Shown: one piece after another, positions 42,888-50,923 of the stretch
Layout: each line of letters opens with the position of its first letter
Position numbering within the stretch: position 1 is the first letter of the stretch
Assembly (NCBI RefSeq): GCF_013408985.1
Contig: NZ_JACBZT010000001.1
Location: 1,426,001-1,490,000 of the forward strand
DNA from: Petropleomorpha daqingensis
Lineage (GTDB): Bacteria; Actinomycetota; Actinomycetes; Mycobacteriales; Geodermatophilaceae
DNA length: 64,000 bases
Direction of reading: 5' to 3'
The notes under the pieces: generated by a model
Database searches by the model: none
What the model was told of the DNA's origin: nothing
Seen by the model: only the letters and a program-made list of their open reading frames with translations
Translations under genes and position numbers: made by a program

Positions 42888-44948
42888 TCAGGCGGCCAGT
42901 TCAGCCGGGAGATCGTCCCGGTGCAGCACGACCAGGGTGCTCACCGCCCGCGTCAGCACGACGTAGAGGCGGTGCAGGCCCCGGGGTTCGGCCGCCACGA
43001 TCGCCGCGGGGTCCACCACGACGACGGCGTCGAACTCCAGACCCTTGACCAGTGTGGCGGGTACCACGGCGACGCGCGCTGCCGCCTCGCCGTCGTCCCG
43101 GAGCAGCGCGGCCGGCAGCCCGGCGTCCCCGAGCAGCCGGACCACCTCGTCGGCCTCGCCGTCCGCGGCGACCACCCCGATCGACCCCTCGCCGGCCACC
43201 AGCTCACCCACCACCTCCTGCAGCGGGCCTGCCAGCGTGCCCACCGGGCGGACGGTGAGCGAGCCGGGCTCGTGGCGCAGCGCGGTGGCGGGCGGCAGGT
43301 CCGGGGCGATCGCCGGGAGCAGCCGGTTGGCGAAGTCGAGCACCTCGCCCGGCACCCGGTAGCCCTGGGTGAGCGGGCGGACGACGGTGTCGGGCCGGCC
43401 CAGCCCGTCGAGCGTGCGGGCCCACGTGCCCGACGACCAGGGGCTCGTGGCCTGGGCCAGGTCGCCGAGCACGGTGAGCGAGCCGGCGGCCAGGCGGCGG
43501 GCGATGGCGCGGCACTGCATCGGCGAGAGGTCCTGCGCCTCGTCGACGACGACGTGGCCGTAGCCGGGGGTGCGCTCCAGCAGGCCGGCGGCCTCGTCGA
43601 CGAGCACGGCGTCGGCCTCGGTCCAGGGGAAGGCCCGCACCGACCGGGCCGGCCGGTGCAGGGCGGCCTGCTCGTCGTCGTCCAGGAGGCCGCGGGCCGC
43701 GCGGGCCAGCCGGCCGGGCTCGGTGAACAGCGCGAACACCAGCGCGTCGGCGTCCCAGGCCGGCCACACCTCGTCGCAGAACGCGCGGACCTCGGGGCTG
43801 CGGGCGGCGCGGCGGGTCTCGGCGTCGGTGGGGCTGCCGCCGGCCAGCTCCTTCTGCCGGCGGGCGTCCTCGGCGAGGCTCTGCGCCAGCCGCTCGCGGC
43901 CCGCGGCGTAGTGCAGGGTCTGCAGGTCGTCGGTCAGCTGCCCGCGGCGGCGCAGGTCGTCGACGTAACGCTTGAGCCGCTCGACCGGGATGCGGTACTT
44001 GCGCCCGGCGAGCGGCACCTGGATGGAGTCCGTCGGCTTGACCAGGCCGCCCCACAGCGCCCGGCGCAGCACCTCGGCCATGCGGGCGTCGCCCTTGAGG
44101 ACGGCGAGCTCCGCGGGATCGGTGGCGCGGACCGGCACCCGGGCGGTCAGGTCGCGCACCGTCGTCTGCTCGACGTCGACCTCGCCGAGGGTGGGCAGCA
44201 CCTGCTCGATGTAGCGCAGGAACGCGCGGTTGGGCCCGACCACCAGGACGCCGGTGCGGGCCAGCTGGCCGCCGTGCGTGTAGAGCAGGTAAGCGGCGCG
44301 GTGCAGGCCGACAGCGGTCTTGCCGGTGCCGGGGGCGCCCTGCACGCAGATCGACTCGGTGAGCGGCGCGCGGACGATTTCGTCCTGGTCGGGCTGGATG
44401 GTGGCGACGATGTCGCGCATCGGGCCGCTGCGGGGGCGCTCGATCTCCTCGAGCAGGAGCGAAAGGACCTCGCTGCCCCCCACCGCTCGCGAGCTCGCGG
44501 CGGGCCCCTGCAGCGAGGCCGCCTGCTGGTCGCCCTCGCCGAGCAGCTCGTCCTCGTAGCTGGTCAGCTCGCCGCCGGCGAAGCCGAACCGCCGCCGGCG
44601 GACCAGGCCCTGGGGATCGGCGGCGCTGGCCTGGTAGAACGGCCGGCTCATCGGGGCCCGCCAGTCGATGACGACGGGGTCGCCGCCGGCGTCGCGCACG
44701 TGCCGGCGGCCGATGTGGAAGGTCTCGGCGCCGCTGTCGGTGCGCCCGAAGAACGGGGGGACGCCGGGATCGGCGGCGAGGTGCCGCAGCCGTTCGGCCC
44801 GGGCGGCGCCGAGGCGCTCGGATGCCCAGGCGTCGACGCCGGCATCGGTGACGGCGTGCGCGGCGGCACGCATCTCGGTCAGGCAGTCGGCCGCGCGTGC
44901 CAGGTGCGCGCGCTCGGCGGTGAGGACGGGATCAGCCTCGACGGACAC
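42888..44948 (-). CDS. helD: HelD-type RNA polymerase-associated helicase-like ATPase
   Basis: 686 residues, superfamily 1 ATPase. Walker A is GAPGTGKTAV; motif II is VVVDEAQDLSPMQC; motif VI-like sequence lies in LYVVLTRAVSTLVVL. The N-terminal region (VIDWRAPMSRPFYQASAADP) and the helical insertion between motifs are features of actinobacterial HelD rather than UvrD. HelD removes stalled or idle RNA polymerase from DNA using ATP and can protect it from rifamycins. GTG start. Adjacent to acVLRF1. Confidence 0.85.
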   Translation of the reverse strand: MSVEADPVLTAERAHLARAADCLTEMRAAAHAVTDAGVDAWASERLGAARAERLRHLAADPGVPPFFGRTDSGAETFHIGRRHVRDAGGDPVVIDWRAPMSRPFYQASAADPQGLVRRRRFGFAGGELTSYEDELLGEGDQQAASLQGPAASSRAVGGSEVLSLLLEEIERPRSGPMRDIVATIQPDQDEIVRAPLTESICVQGAPGTGKTAVGLHRAAYLLYTHGGQLARTGVLVVGPNRAFLRYIEQVLPTLGEVDVEQTTVRDLTARVPVRATDPAELAVLKGDARMAEVLRRALWGGLVKPTDSIQVPLAGRKYRIPVERLKRYVDDLRRRGQLTDDLQTLHYAAGRERLAQSLAEDARRQKELAGGSPTDAETRRAARSPEVRAFCDEVWPAWDADALVFALFTEPGRLARAARGLLDDDEQAALHRPARSVRAFPWTEADAVLVDEAAGLLERTPGYGHVVVDEAQDLSPMQCRAIARRLAAGSLTVLGDLAQATSPWSSGTWARTLDGLGRPDTVVRPLTQGYRVPGEVLDFANRLLPAIAPDLPPATALRHEPGSLTVRPVGTLAGPLQEVVGELVAGEGSIGVVAADGEADEVVRLLGDAGLPAALLRDDGEAAARVAVVPATLVKGLEFDAVVVVDPAAIVAAEPRGLHRLYVVLTRAVSTLVVLHRDDLPAELAA

Positions 44949-45002
44949 GGTCGCAGGACGTTACGCCCCCTCGCGGCGGGAGACGACGCGTTTCCGCCGG
45001 AA

Positions 45003-45659
45003 TCACCGCTCCCCCGGTTCGACGATGTGGACGGCGACGGCGCGGAACTGCTGCGGGGTCGCGAGCAGCGCCGCCTTGGTCGGCTCGCCCACCTCGAGCG
45101 CGGTCTCCTTCCGCAGCGCCGCCAGCGGGGCCAGCCGCGGATCGGCCAGGACGGCGTCGACCAGCCCCCGGTCGCCGCCGGTGAACAGCGCCTCGACCGG
45201 GTGCGGCAGCAGCACGCGGGCGGCGGTGTCGGCGGCGGCGTCCACCACCGCGTCGGTCTGGTTGGCGCGGCGGCGGGCGAAGCGCTGCTGCGACCAGCCC
45301 CCGGCCGCCGTCCGGCCCTGCACCAGCCGGGTGTCCACCTTCGAGGCGACCAGCTCGGTGCCGGTGAAGACGCCGACCGCCCAGCGACCGCGCCGGACGA
45401 GCAGCACCGCGGCCCGGCGGGGCTGCCGCGCGTCCGCGGTGAACCCGCTCAGCAGCGCCGCCGCCGGTGTCCAGGAGAACGGCGCCCGCAGCACCACGGT
45501 GGTCGTGTCGGCGCAGGTGATCCGGACGGCGCCGTCGTCCAGCGCGACCTCGGTGAACGCACCGTGCCGGTCGGCGACGCCGTCCAGCCACCGCCCCAGC
45601 CGCTCCGGTGCGACGCCGAGCGTGCGGCCTCCGCCGGCGGCGGGACGGGGTCGGCTCAC
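45003..45659 (-). CDS. acVLRF1-family peptidyl-tRNA hydrolase (Vms1-like release factor)
   Basis: 218 residues. The central motif GGWSQQRFARRRANQTDAVV (about 121-140) is the eRF1/Vms1-like catalytic loop with its conserved Gln. LLPHPVEALFTGGDRGLVDA and the closing HIVEPGER also match the actinobacterial VLRF1 group. Known relatives cleave peptidyl-tRNA on stalled large ribosomal subunits. GTG start; followed by HelD on the same strand with about 54 bp between. Confidence 0.85.
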   Translation of the reverse strand: MSRPRPAAGGGRTLGVAPERLGRWLDGVADRHGAFTEVALDDGAVRITCADTTTVVLRAPFSWTPAAALLSGFTADARQPRRAAVLLVRRGRWAVGVFTGTELVASKVDTRLVQGRTAAGGWSQQRFARRRANQTDAVVDAAADTAARVLLPHPVEALFTGGDRGLVDAVLADPRLAPLAALRKETALEVGEPTKAALLATPQQFRAVAVHIVEPGER

Positions 45660-45693
45660 CCGCCGAGCATCGCAGGGCGGTGCCGGGACGGCG

Positions 45694-48222
45694 TCAGGGC
45701 GCGAAGTTCACGCCCAGGTGCTCCTCCCCCGCCGTCCGGCCGGTGCGGGCGGCGATCGCGTCGGGCAGCGGCTGGGCGATCGCCGTCTCCACCGCCGCGA
45801 CCGCCGTCGCCAGCCGGAAGTCGGCGTCGACGACCGGGTCCCCGGTGAACTCGCCGCCGTTCGGCTCTCCCCCGGTGGCGGCGCGGAACGCGTCCAGCGA
45901 GGCGTAGGTCAGCGTGGTGCTGGTCCCGGTCGGCCAGGTGACGGTGCTCGCCGGGCTGGTCGCCGTGGCGCGGGAGTAGACGTCGCCGTCGGCGGTGATC
46001 CCGATCTGGGCCGGGGTCCGCCGCAGGGTGGTGTCCTGCACGCAGAGGAGGCACGTCGCCGTCGTCGCGCCGCCGATCAGGTTGTCGCCCATCGACACCG
46101 GCCCGAGCAGCCAGGTGACCGTCGGGTCGGGCAGCGGCTGGCGCGGGTCGTGGCCGGCGGTCGAGGTGTTGCTGGCCCGCCGCGAGTCCTGCACCAGCCA
46201 GATCGGTCGGCTCGCGTTGTCCAGCACCGTGTTGTTCCAGACGGTCAGGTCCGAGGCGTTGTTCAGCCGCATGCCGGCCGTGCCGTTGCCGGCCACCAGG
46301 TTGTCGACCAGGAAGCCCTTCGCGGAGATCTCGTAGGTCAGCCCGTCGCCGGTGTTGCGGAGGATGTCGTTGGCGACGGCGGCGCCGTCGTAGACCGACT
46401 CGTCGAACCACAGCCCCGGGCCCTCGTTGTCGGCGATCAGGCTGTTGACCACCGTGACGCCACGGGCGCTGCAGATCTTGATCCCGCCGGCCACGGGCGC
46501 CGGGTTGAAGTGCTCCGTGTTGTTGTGCACCGCCTCCAGCCCGTCGACCACGAGCCCGTCCGAGTAGGAGGACTCCACGCCCATCAGGCCGCTGCGCTCG
46601 ACGGTGACGTGCCGCAGGGTGTTGCGCTCGCCGAGGCGCACGCCGCCGACGTAGATGCCCTGGGTGGCGTTGTCGCGGACGACGACGTTCTCGATCGTCA
46701 CGTCGGGCGCGAGGGAGCGCAGCGCCCCCTTCTCCGGCACCGGCGTCGCGTAGCGCTCGATGCCGATCCCCCGGATCACGCTGCCGGAGCCACGGATGGT
46801 GAGCCCGCTGGTCAGGATGCTGGCCCGCACCTCGTGCCCGGTCGGGTCGCTGCCCAGGTAGAGCTTGTCGGTGGAGTCGCTGACGTAGAACGTCCCCGGG
46901 ACGACGGCGGAGCGCGAGGCCACCTGCCGCTGGGCCACGCCGTCGACGAACACCATCTCCGGGTACGGCGCCAGCGGGTAGGCGGGGTTCACCCACCGCC
47001 ACGTCCCCGTGCCGTCCGGGGCGCCCTTCGTGTAGGTCGGGCTGTGGTCGAACGAGTACGTCCAGCCGTCCGAGCGCCACGCGGCGCCGTCCGTCGCCCA
47101 GTTCGTCAGGACCTTGCTGCCGTCGAGCCAGACCTCCTCGTCCGGATAGGACTGCACGGTCAGCTGCTTGCCGGTCGGGATCGTGACGTTCTCGGTGTAG
47201 CTGCCCGCCCGCAGCACGACCGTCGCCCCGGACGGCGCGGTCGCGATCGCCTTCGCCAGCGTGCGCCACGGCGCGTCGAGCGTGCCGGCCGCGGTGTCGT
47301 CGCCGGTGGGGGAGACGTAGCGCGCGTCGGCCGGGGCCGCGTACTCGGTGGTGCCGAGCGGAGCGGCACCGGCGGTGACGCTGGGCCGCCCGTCCGGGTT
47401 CGCCGGGGGGACCGGCGGCGGGGGCGGCGGCGGGGGAGGGGGCGGCGGTGGGGGAGGGGGCGGCGGTGGGACGACGACGGGGTCGGCGAGCGTGCCGGCC
47501 AGGTCGTCGAAGCGGACGGTGAGCGCGACCGAGCTGCGGGACAGGTAGCTGTCGAGCGCCAGCCCGCCGGCCGCCTGGTAGCCCGACGCGCTGTCGGTCG
47601 CGGTCGCCGCCCAGCCGGACGGCTCGCTGCTCCCGGCCTGCCAGACCTTCGCGCGCAGCGTCGTCGGCGCGGTGCCCGAGGTCTGCACCCGCACCCGGAC
47701 CTGCGACCCGGCGGTGCCCTTGACGCCGGAGACGGTCGCCTCCTTGACGATCACCGTCTCGGCCCAGCTCGTGCTCAGCCGGGACAGCGTCAGCGAGACG
47801 GCGCCGGTGGGCAGGAAGCGCACCTTGGCCGCGTACTGGCCGGTGCTCGTCCGGCGCGGGCTGACGGAGATGAAGGCGCCGGTGCCGGTCGGCGTCTTCG
47901 ACAGCGACACGGTGACCACGACGTCGTTGTTCACGCCCGTCGCCGGTTGGGTCGCGCGCTGCGTGGCGCCGTCGGTGGTGAGCGAGACCGTGCCCACGCC
48001 CCCGGAGACGGCGAACCGGGAGGCCGTGCCCACCGACCACGGCGTGCCGGAGGTCGCCGTCCCCCACCCGCCGGAGACCGTGCGGCTGAAGCTGTCGGAG
48101 ACCGTCCCGGCCGCCAGCGCGGGGGCCGCGCTCACCACGCCGGCGACGAGCAGCAGACCGAGGACGGCGACCGCACCACGCACCCGGACGTCGGAGGGAC
48201 GTGTGCGGGTGGACGCGGACAT
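45694..48222 (-). CDS. Secreted right-handed parallel beta-helix protein
   Basis: 842 residues. Signal peptide (AVAVLGLLLVAGVVSAAPAL), a LamG/concanavalin-like N-terminal domain (about 40-245), an unbroken run of about 19 prolines, then a beta-helix beginning RYVSPTGDDTAAGTLDAPWR with repeats such as VTIENVVVRDNATQGIYVGG and VTVVNSLIADNEGPGLWFDE. The opening block is typical of DUF1565/polysaccharide lyase-like secreted proteins. Two Cys in ATCLLCVQD may form a disulfide. Substrate is probably a polysaccharide, but no catalytic residues can be named. Possibly wall-associated. Confidence 0.82.
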   Translation of the reverse strand: MSASTRTRPSDVRVRGAVAVLGLLLVAGVVSAAPALAAGTVSDSFSRTVSGGWGTATSGTPWSVGTASRFAVSGGVGTVSLTTDGATQRATQPATGVNNDVVVTVSLSKTPTGTGAFISVSPRRTSTGQYAAKVRFLPTGAVSLTLSRLSTSWAETVIVKEATVSGVKGTAGSQVRVRVQTSGTAPTTLRAKVWQAGSSEPSGWAATATDSASGYQAAGGLALDSYLSRSSVALTVRFDDLAGTLADPVVVPPPPPPPPPPPPPPPPPPPVPPANPDGRPSVTAGAAPLGTTEYAAPADARYVSPTGDDTAAGTLDAPWRTLAKAIATAPSGATVVLRAGSYTENVTIPTGKQLTVQSYPDEEVWLDGSKVLTNWATDGAAWRSDGWTYSFDHSPTYTKGAPDGTGTWRWVNPAYPLAPYPEMVFVDGVAQRQVASRSAVVPGTFYVSDSTDKLYLGSDPTGHEVRASILTSGLTIRGSGSVIRGIGIERYATPVPEKGALRSLAPDVTIENVVVRDNATQGIYVGGVRLGERNTLRHVTVERSGLMGVESSYSDGLVVDGLEAVHNNTEHFNPAPVAGGIKICSARGVTVVNSLIADNEGPGLWFDESVYDGAAVANDILRNTGDGLTYEISAKGFLVDNLVAGNGTAGMRLNNASDLTVWNNTVLDNASRPIWLVQDSRRASNTSTAGHDPRQPLPDPTVTWLLGPVSMGDNLIGGATTATCLLCVQDTTLRRTPAQIGITADGDVYSRATATSPASTVTWPTGTSTTLTYASLDAFRAATGGEPNGGEFTGDPVVDADFRLATAVAAVETAIAQPLPDAIAARTGRTAGEEHLGVNFAP

Positions 48223-48314
48223 GGCGCCTCGCTCCGGACCTGGGGGGATGGGCTCCTGGGTGGTGCGTGGGGCAGATGTGCGCCGCGCACCCTAGGGCAG
48301 GAGGACCCTCCTTG

Positions 48315-48719
48315 TCAGCGGGTCGGCAGCCCCGCGGCCTGCCAGGCGACGAACCCGCCGACCACGTCGGTCGCCTGCGTGAGCCCGAGGGAACGCAGCG
48401 CATCGGCCGCGAGGCTCGACGTGTAGCCCTCGGAGCACAGGACGATGACCTCGACGTCGTACCCGGTGGCCTGGGGCAGCCGGGCGGCCGACGCCGGGTC
48501 GAAGCGCCACTCGAGGACGTTGCGCTCGACGATCAGCGACCCGGGCACCTCGCCCTCGAGGGCCCGCTGCGCGGCCGGGCGGATGTCGACCAGCAGCGCA
48601 CCGCGGGCCACCCGGGCCGCGGCCTGCGCGGGGGAGAGGCGCACCAGGCGGCTGCGCGCCTCGGCGAGCAGCTCGTCGATCGAGCGGGCACCGGTCGGGC
48701 GGTCCAGCGAGAGGGTCAC
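48315..48719 (-). CDS. Rhodanese-like sulfurtransferase
   Basis: 134 residues: LLVDIRPAAQRALEGEVPGS, LEWRFDPASAARLP, and the active-site loop VLCSEGYTSSLAAD with catalytic Cys. GTG start overlapping the cysteine dioxygenase stop (GTGA). Rhodaneses move sulfane sulfur; with the dioxygenase and the leader peptide upstream it forms a cysteine/sulfur handling operon. Confidence 0.9.
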   Translation of the reverse strand: MTLSLDRPTGARSIDELLAEARSRLVRLSPAQAAARVARGALLVDIRPAAQRALEGEVPGSLIVERNVLEWRFDPASAARLPQATGYDVEVIVLCSEGYTSSLAADALRSLGLTQATDVVGGFVAWQAAGLPTR

Positions 48720-49291
48720 CAGTCCACCCCCGCCCGCTCGCGGCCGGTGCGGATCAGGCCGTCGTCGTCCACCCGGTAGGTGTGCATGACGGTCAGCCGG
48801 GGCGCGTAGACGTGCACGCTGACCGCCGGCTCGGCGTGCCGGTTGGTCACCTGGTGCACGTAGTGCGGGCCGAAGAACCGCACCCGCCCGGTCTCCAGGT
48901 CGTGCTCGGTCTCGCGCGGGCGGCCGGGGCCCCCGGCGGCGATGACGCGCTCGGTGAGCGTGCCGCGGGCGACGGCGAACGCGCCGGCGGACGAGCCGTG
49001 GTCGTGCAGCGGCGTCCCCTGGCCGGGCAGCCAGGTCAGCAGCCAGATCTGCGCGTCGGCGAGCTCGGCGTGCAGGGACGGGTCGAGGTAGGGCCGGACG
49101 TCGCCCGGCTCGAGCAGCGCCGTCCACCGCGACTCCTCGCGGAAGCCGATGCGCGGCTCCCAGAGATCGGTGCGGACGGCGAGGGCGACGGCGAGCGCGG
49201 CGGAGCCGGTCGGGCGGGTGGCGGCCGCGGCCACCAGCGGCGCGAGACGGGGATCGGACAGGACGGCAGGGGACAGCTCGGCGAGAGACAT
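48716..49291 (-). CDS. Cysteine dioxygenase family protein
   Basis: 191-residue cupin. The 3-His iron site is visible as His96 and His98 (PLHDHGSSAGAF) and His146 (HYVHQVTNRH). It oxidises a thiol, most likely cysteine to cysteine sulfinate. The Cys-Tyr cross-link pair of animal enzymes is not evident, as usual in bacterial forms. ATG at 49291; an upstream leader peptide suggests regulation by cysteine supply. Confidence 0.88.
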   Translation of the reverse strand: MSLAELSPAVLSDPRLAPLVAAAATRPTGSAALAVALAVRTDLWEPRIGFREESRWTALLEPGDVRPYLDPSLHAELADAQIWLLTWLPGQGTPLHDHGSSAGAFAVARGTLTERVIAAGGPGRPRETEHDLETGRVRFFGPHYVHQVTNRHAEPAVSVHVYAPRLTVMHTYRVDDDGLIRTGRERAGVDW

Positions 49292-49355
49292 GCGGGGAGG
49301 AAGTCCTTGGGAGAAGGGCCGCGCGGGCGGCCAGGGGGTCGTGAGGAGGAGGCGC

Positions 49356-49433
49356 TCAGCGACCCGGACACAGCGCGCTGGCCGTCCGCAGCAGGTCCAC
49401 GTCGGACCGGCGGTGCAGGAGGAGCGTGCGCAT
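49356..49433 (-). CDS. Cysteine-type putative leader peptide, 25 aa
   Basis: A 25-codon ORF starting MRTLLLHRR and ending ASALCPGR. The pattern (M-x2-LLLHRR, VDLLR, ASALC) matches the actinobacterial leader peptides found ahead of sulfur-assimilation genes, with a single Cys near the C-terminus. It lies 64 bp upstream of the dioxygenase. Ribosome pausing at the Cys codon under cysteine shortage would affect expression of the operon. Too short for standard gene calling. Confidence 0.75.
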   Translation of the reverse strand: MRTLLLHRRSDVDLLRTASALCPGR

Positions 49434-49507
49434 CACGCCCACGACTCAACCAGGCGCGGCGCTCAATGTCTACTTGATTGGTGCGCTTTGGGCGTGTCCG
49501 GCGGCGG

Positions 49508-50743
49508 TCAGGCGGCGAGGGCCGGCTGGGCCGCGTGCTCGGCGGGCACGTGCAGCAGCTTCTGGAACGCCCCGACGCAGATCGCCGCGACCCCGGCCGA
49601 GACGGTCGCGACGAGGAAGGCGGCGTTCGCGCCGGCCACGTCGACGATCTTGCCGGCCACCGAGGCGCCCAGCGCCACGCCGAGGCCGAGCGCCGTCCCG
49701 ATCCAGGTGAACGCCTCGGTCACCGCCGCCCGCGGCACCAGCAGCTCGGCCAACGTGAACGAGCTGATCAGCGACGGCGAGACCGCCACACCGGTGATCA
49801 CGACGAACGGGATCATCAGCCAGATGTCGCCGATGAGGGTCAGCGGCACGGTCAGCAGGGTGAGCAGGGTCAGGACGCCGAGCAGGCGGTGGCGCAGCGG
49901 CTGCCGCCAGTGCACGGTCCCCCAGCCGATGCCGCTGGCCATCGAGCCGACCGCGAGGCCGGCGATGAGCACGCCCGACAGCGACATCGCGCCGACCTCG
50001 TCGGCGAAGGCGACCAGGGCGATCTCCAGCGTGCCGAGGATCGCGCCCACCGCGGCGCCGACGACGAAGAGCACCCGCAGGCCCGGGGTCCGGATGGCCG
50101 AGGGGCCGGACCGGCTCTCGTGGCCGCCCGCCGGGGGTTCGGTCCGGCGCTGGGCGGCGAACAGCAGCGCGCCGATGGTGGCCAGGGCGAACGCGGTGAC
50201 CACGCCGGAGGTCGCGTGCCCGGTGGTGGACAGGAAGGTGACCAGGACCGGGCCGACGATGAAGACGAACTCGTCGACCACCGACTCCATGGCCAGCGCG
50301 GTCGGCAGCCGGTGGCTGCCGCGCAGCAGGTGGGTCCAGCGGACGCGGATCATCGAGGAGACCGGAGGGATGCACGCCCCGGCGACGCCGGCGGCGAAGA
50401 AGACGATCCAGCGCGGCCAGTCGCCCTTCACCGCGGCGAGGAACAGCGCGCCGGAGGCGACGAAGACGGCGACCACCGGCAGCAGCACCCGCCGCTGCCC
50501 GAAGGTGTCGGCCAGCCGGCCGATGACCGGCCCGGCCAGCGCGGTGGTGATGGCGCCGGCCGCGGCGACCGCTCCCCCGAAGCCGTAGGAGCCGGTCTCG
50601 TCGGCCACCAGCAGCACCGACCCGAGCCCGACCATCGACAGCGGCAGCCGGCCGATGAACGCGGCCAGCACCATGGGCAGCGCATGCGGCGTGCGCAGGA
50701 CCTTCAGATAGGGGTTGGCCACGAGCGGGGAAGTCTCCGTCAC
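49508..50743 (-). CDS. MFS transporter
   Basis: 411 residues with twelve predicted helices. An MFS loop-2 motif is present as GRLADTFGQRRVLLP. Other segments include VLAAFIGRLPLSMVGLGSVL and VSSMIRVRWTHLLRG. GTG start at 50743. It resembles actinobacterial exporters of the drug:H+ antiporter type, but the substrate cannot be named. The 74 bp to the leader peptide contain that operon's promoter region. Confidence 0.85.
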   Translation of the reverse strand: MTETSPLVANPYLKVLRTPHALPMVLAAFIGRLPLSMVGLGSVLLVADETGSYGFGGAVAAAGAITTALAGPVIGRLADTFGQRRVLLPVVAVFVASGALFLAAVKGDWPRWIVFFAAGVAGACIPPVSSMIRVRWTHLLRGSHRLPTALAMESVVDEFVFIVGPVLVTFLSTTGHATSGVVTAFALATIGALLFAAQRRTEPPAGGHESRSGPSAIRTPGLRVLFVVGAAVGAILGTLEIALVAFADEVGAMSLSGVLIAGLAVGSMASGIGWGTVHWRQPLRHRLLGVLTLLTLLTVPLTLIGDIWLMIPFVVITGVAVSPSLISSFTLAELLVPRAAVTEAFTWIGTALGLGVALGASVAGKIVDVAGANAAFLVATVSAGVAAICVGAFQKLLHVPAEHAAQPALAA

Positions 50744-50828
50744 AGGGGGGTCAGCGCCGCCACGCTAACCGACGGACGCCCCCGGTGGCGCGTCGGACGT
50801 GCTCCTCCGCAGATCAGCGGCCCGCCAG

Positions 50829-50910
50829 TGATCAGGTTCCCTGATCGAACGCTGTCCTCCCGCAGCAGCGTTGGTGCGGGAGGACAGCGTTCGATCAGGT
50901 CAGCTGATCA
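50829..50910 (-). terminator. Long inverted repeat downstream of pckG
   Basis: Arms of 36 bases with the inner 25 pairing exactly (CCTGATCGAACGCTGTCCTC followed by CCGCA), a 10-base loop, then four unpaired positions and seven more pairs (TGATCAG). It begins 14 bases after the pckG stop codon. Confidence 0.85.
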
Positions 50911-50923
50911 CCGCTGAGGAGGG

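Noticed and set aside
47412-47470. GGCGGC/GGGGGA-rich tract as a CRISPR or structural repeat
   Set aside because: It is the in-frame code for the polyproline linker of the beta-helix protein.
44668-48426. Plus-strand open frame of 1,252 codons
   Set aside because: Antisense to acVLRF1 and the beta-helix gene; low-complexity translation and no ribosome site.
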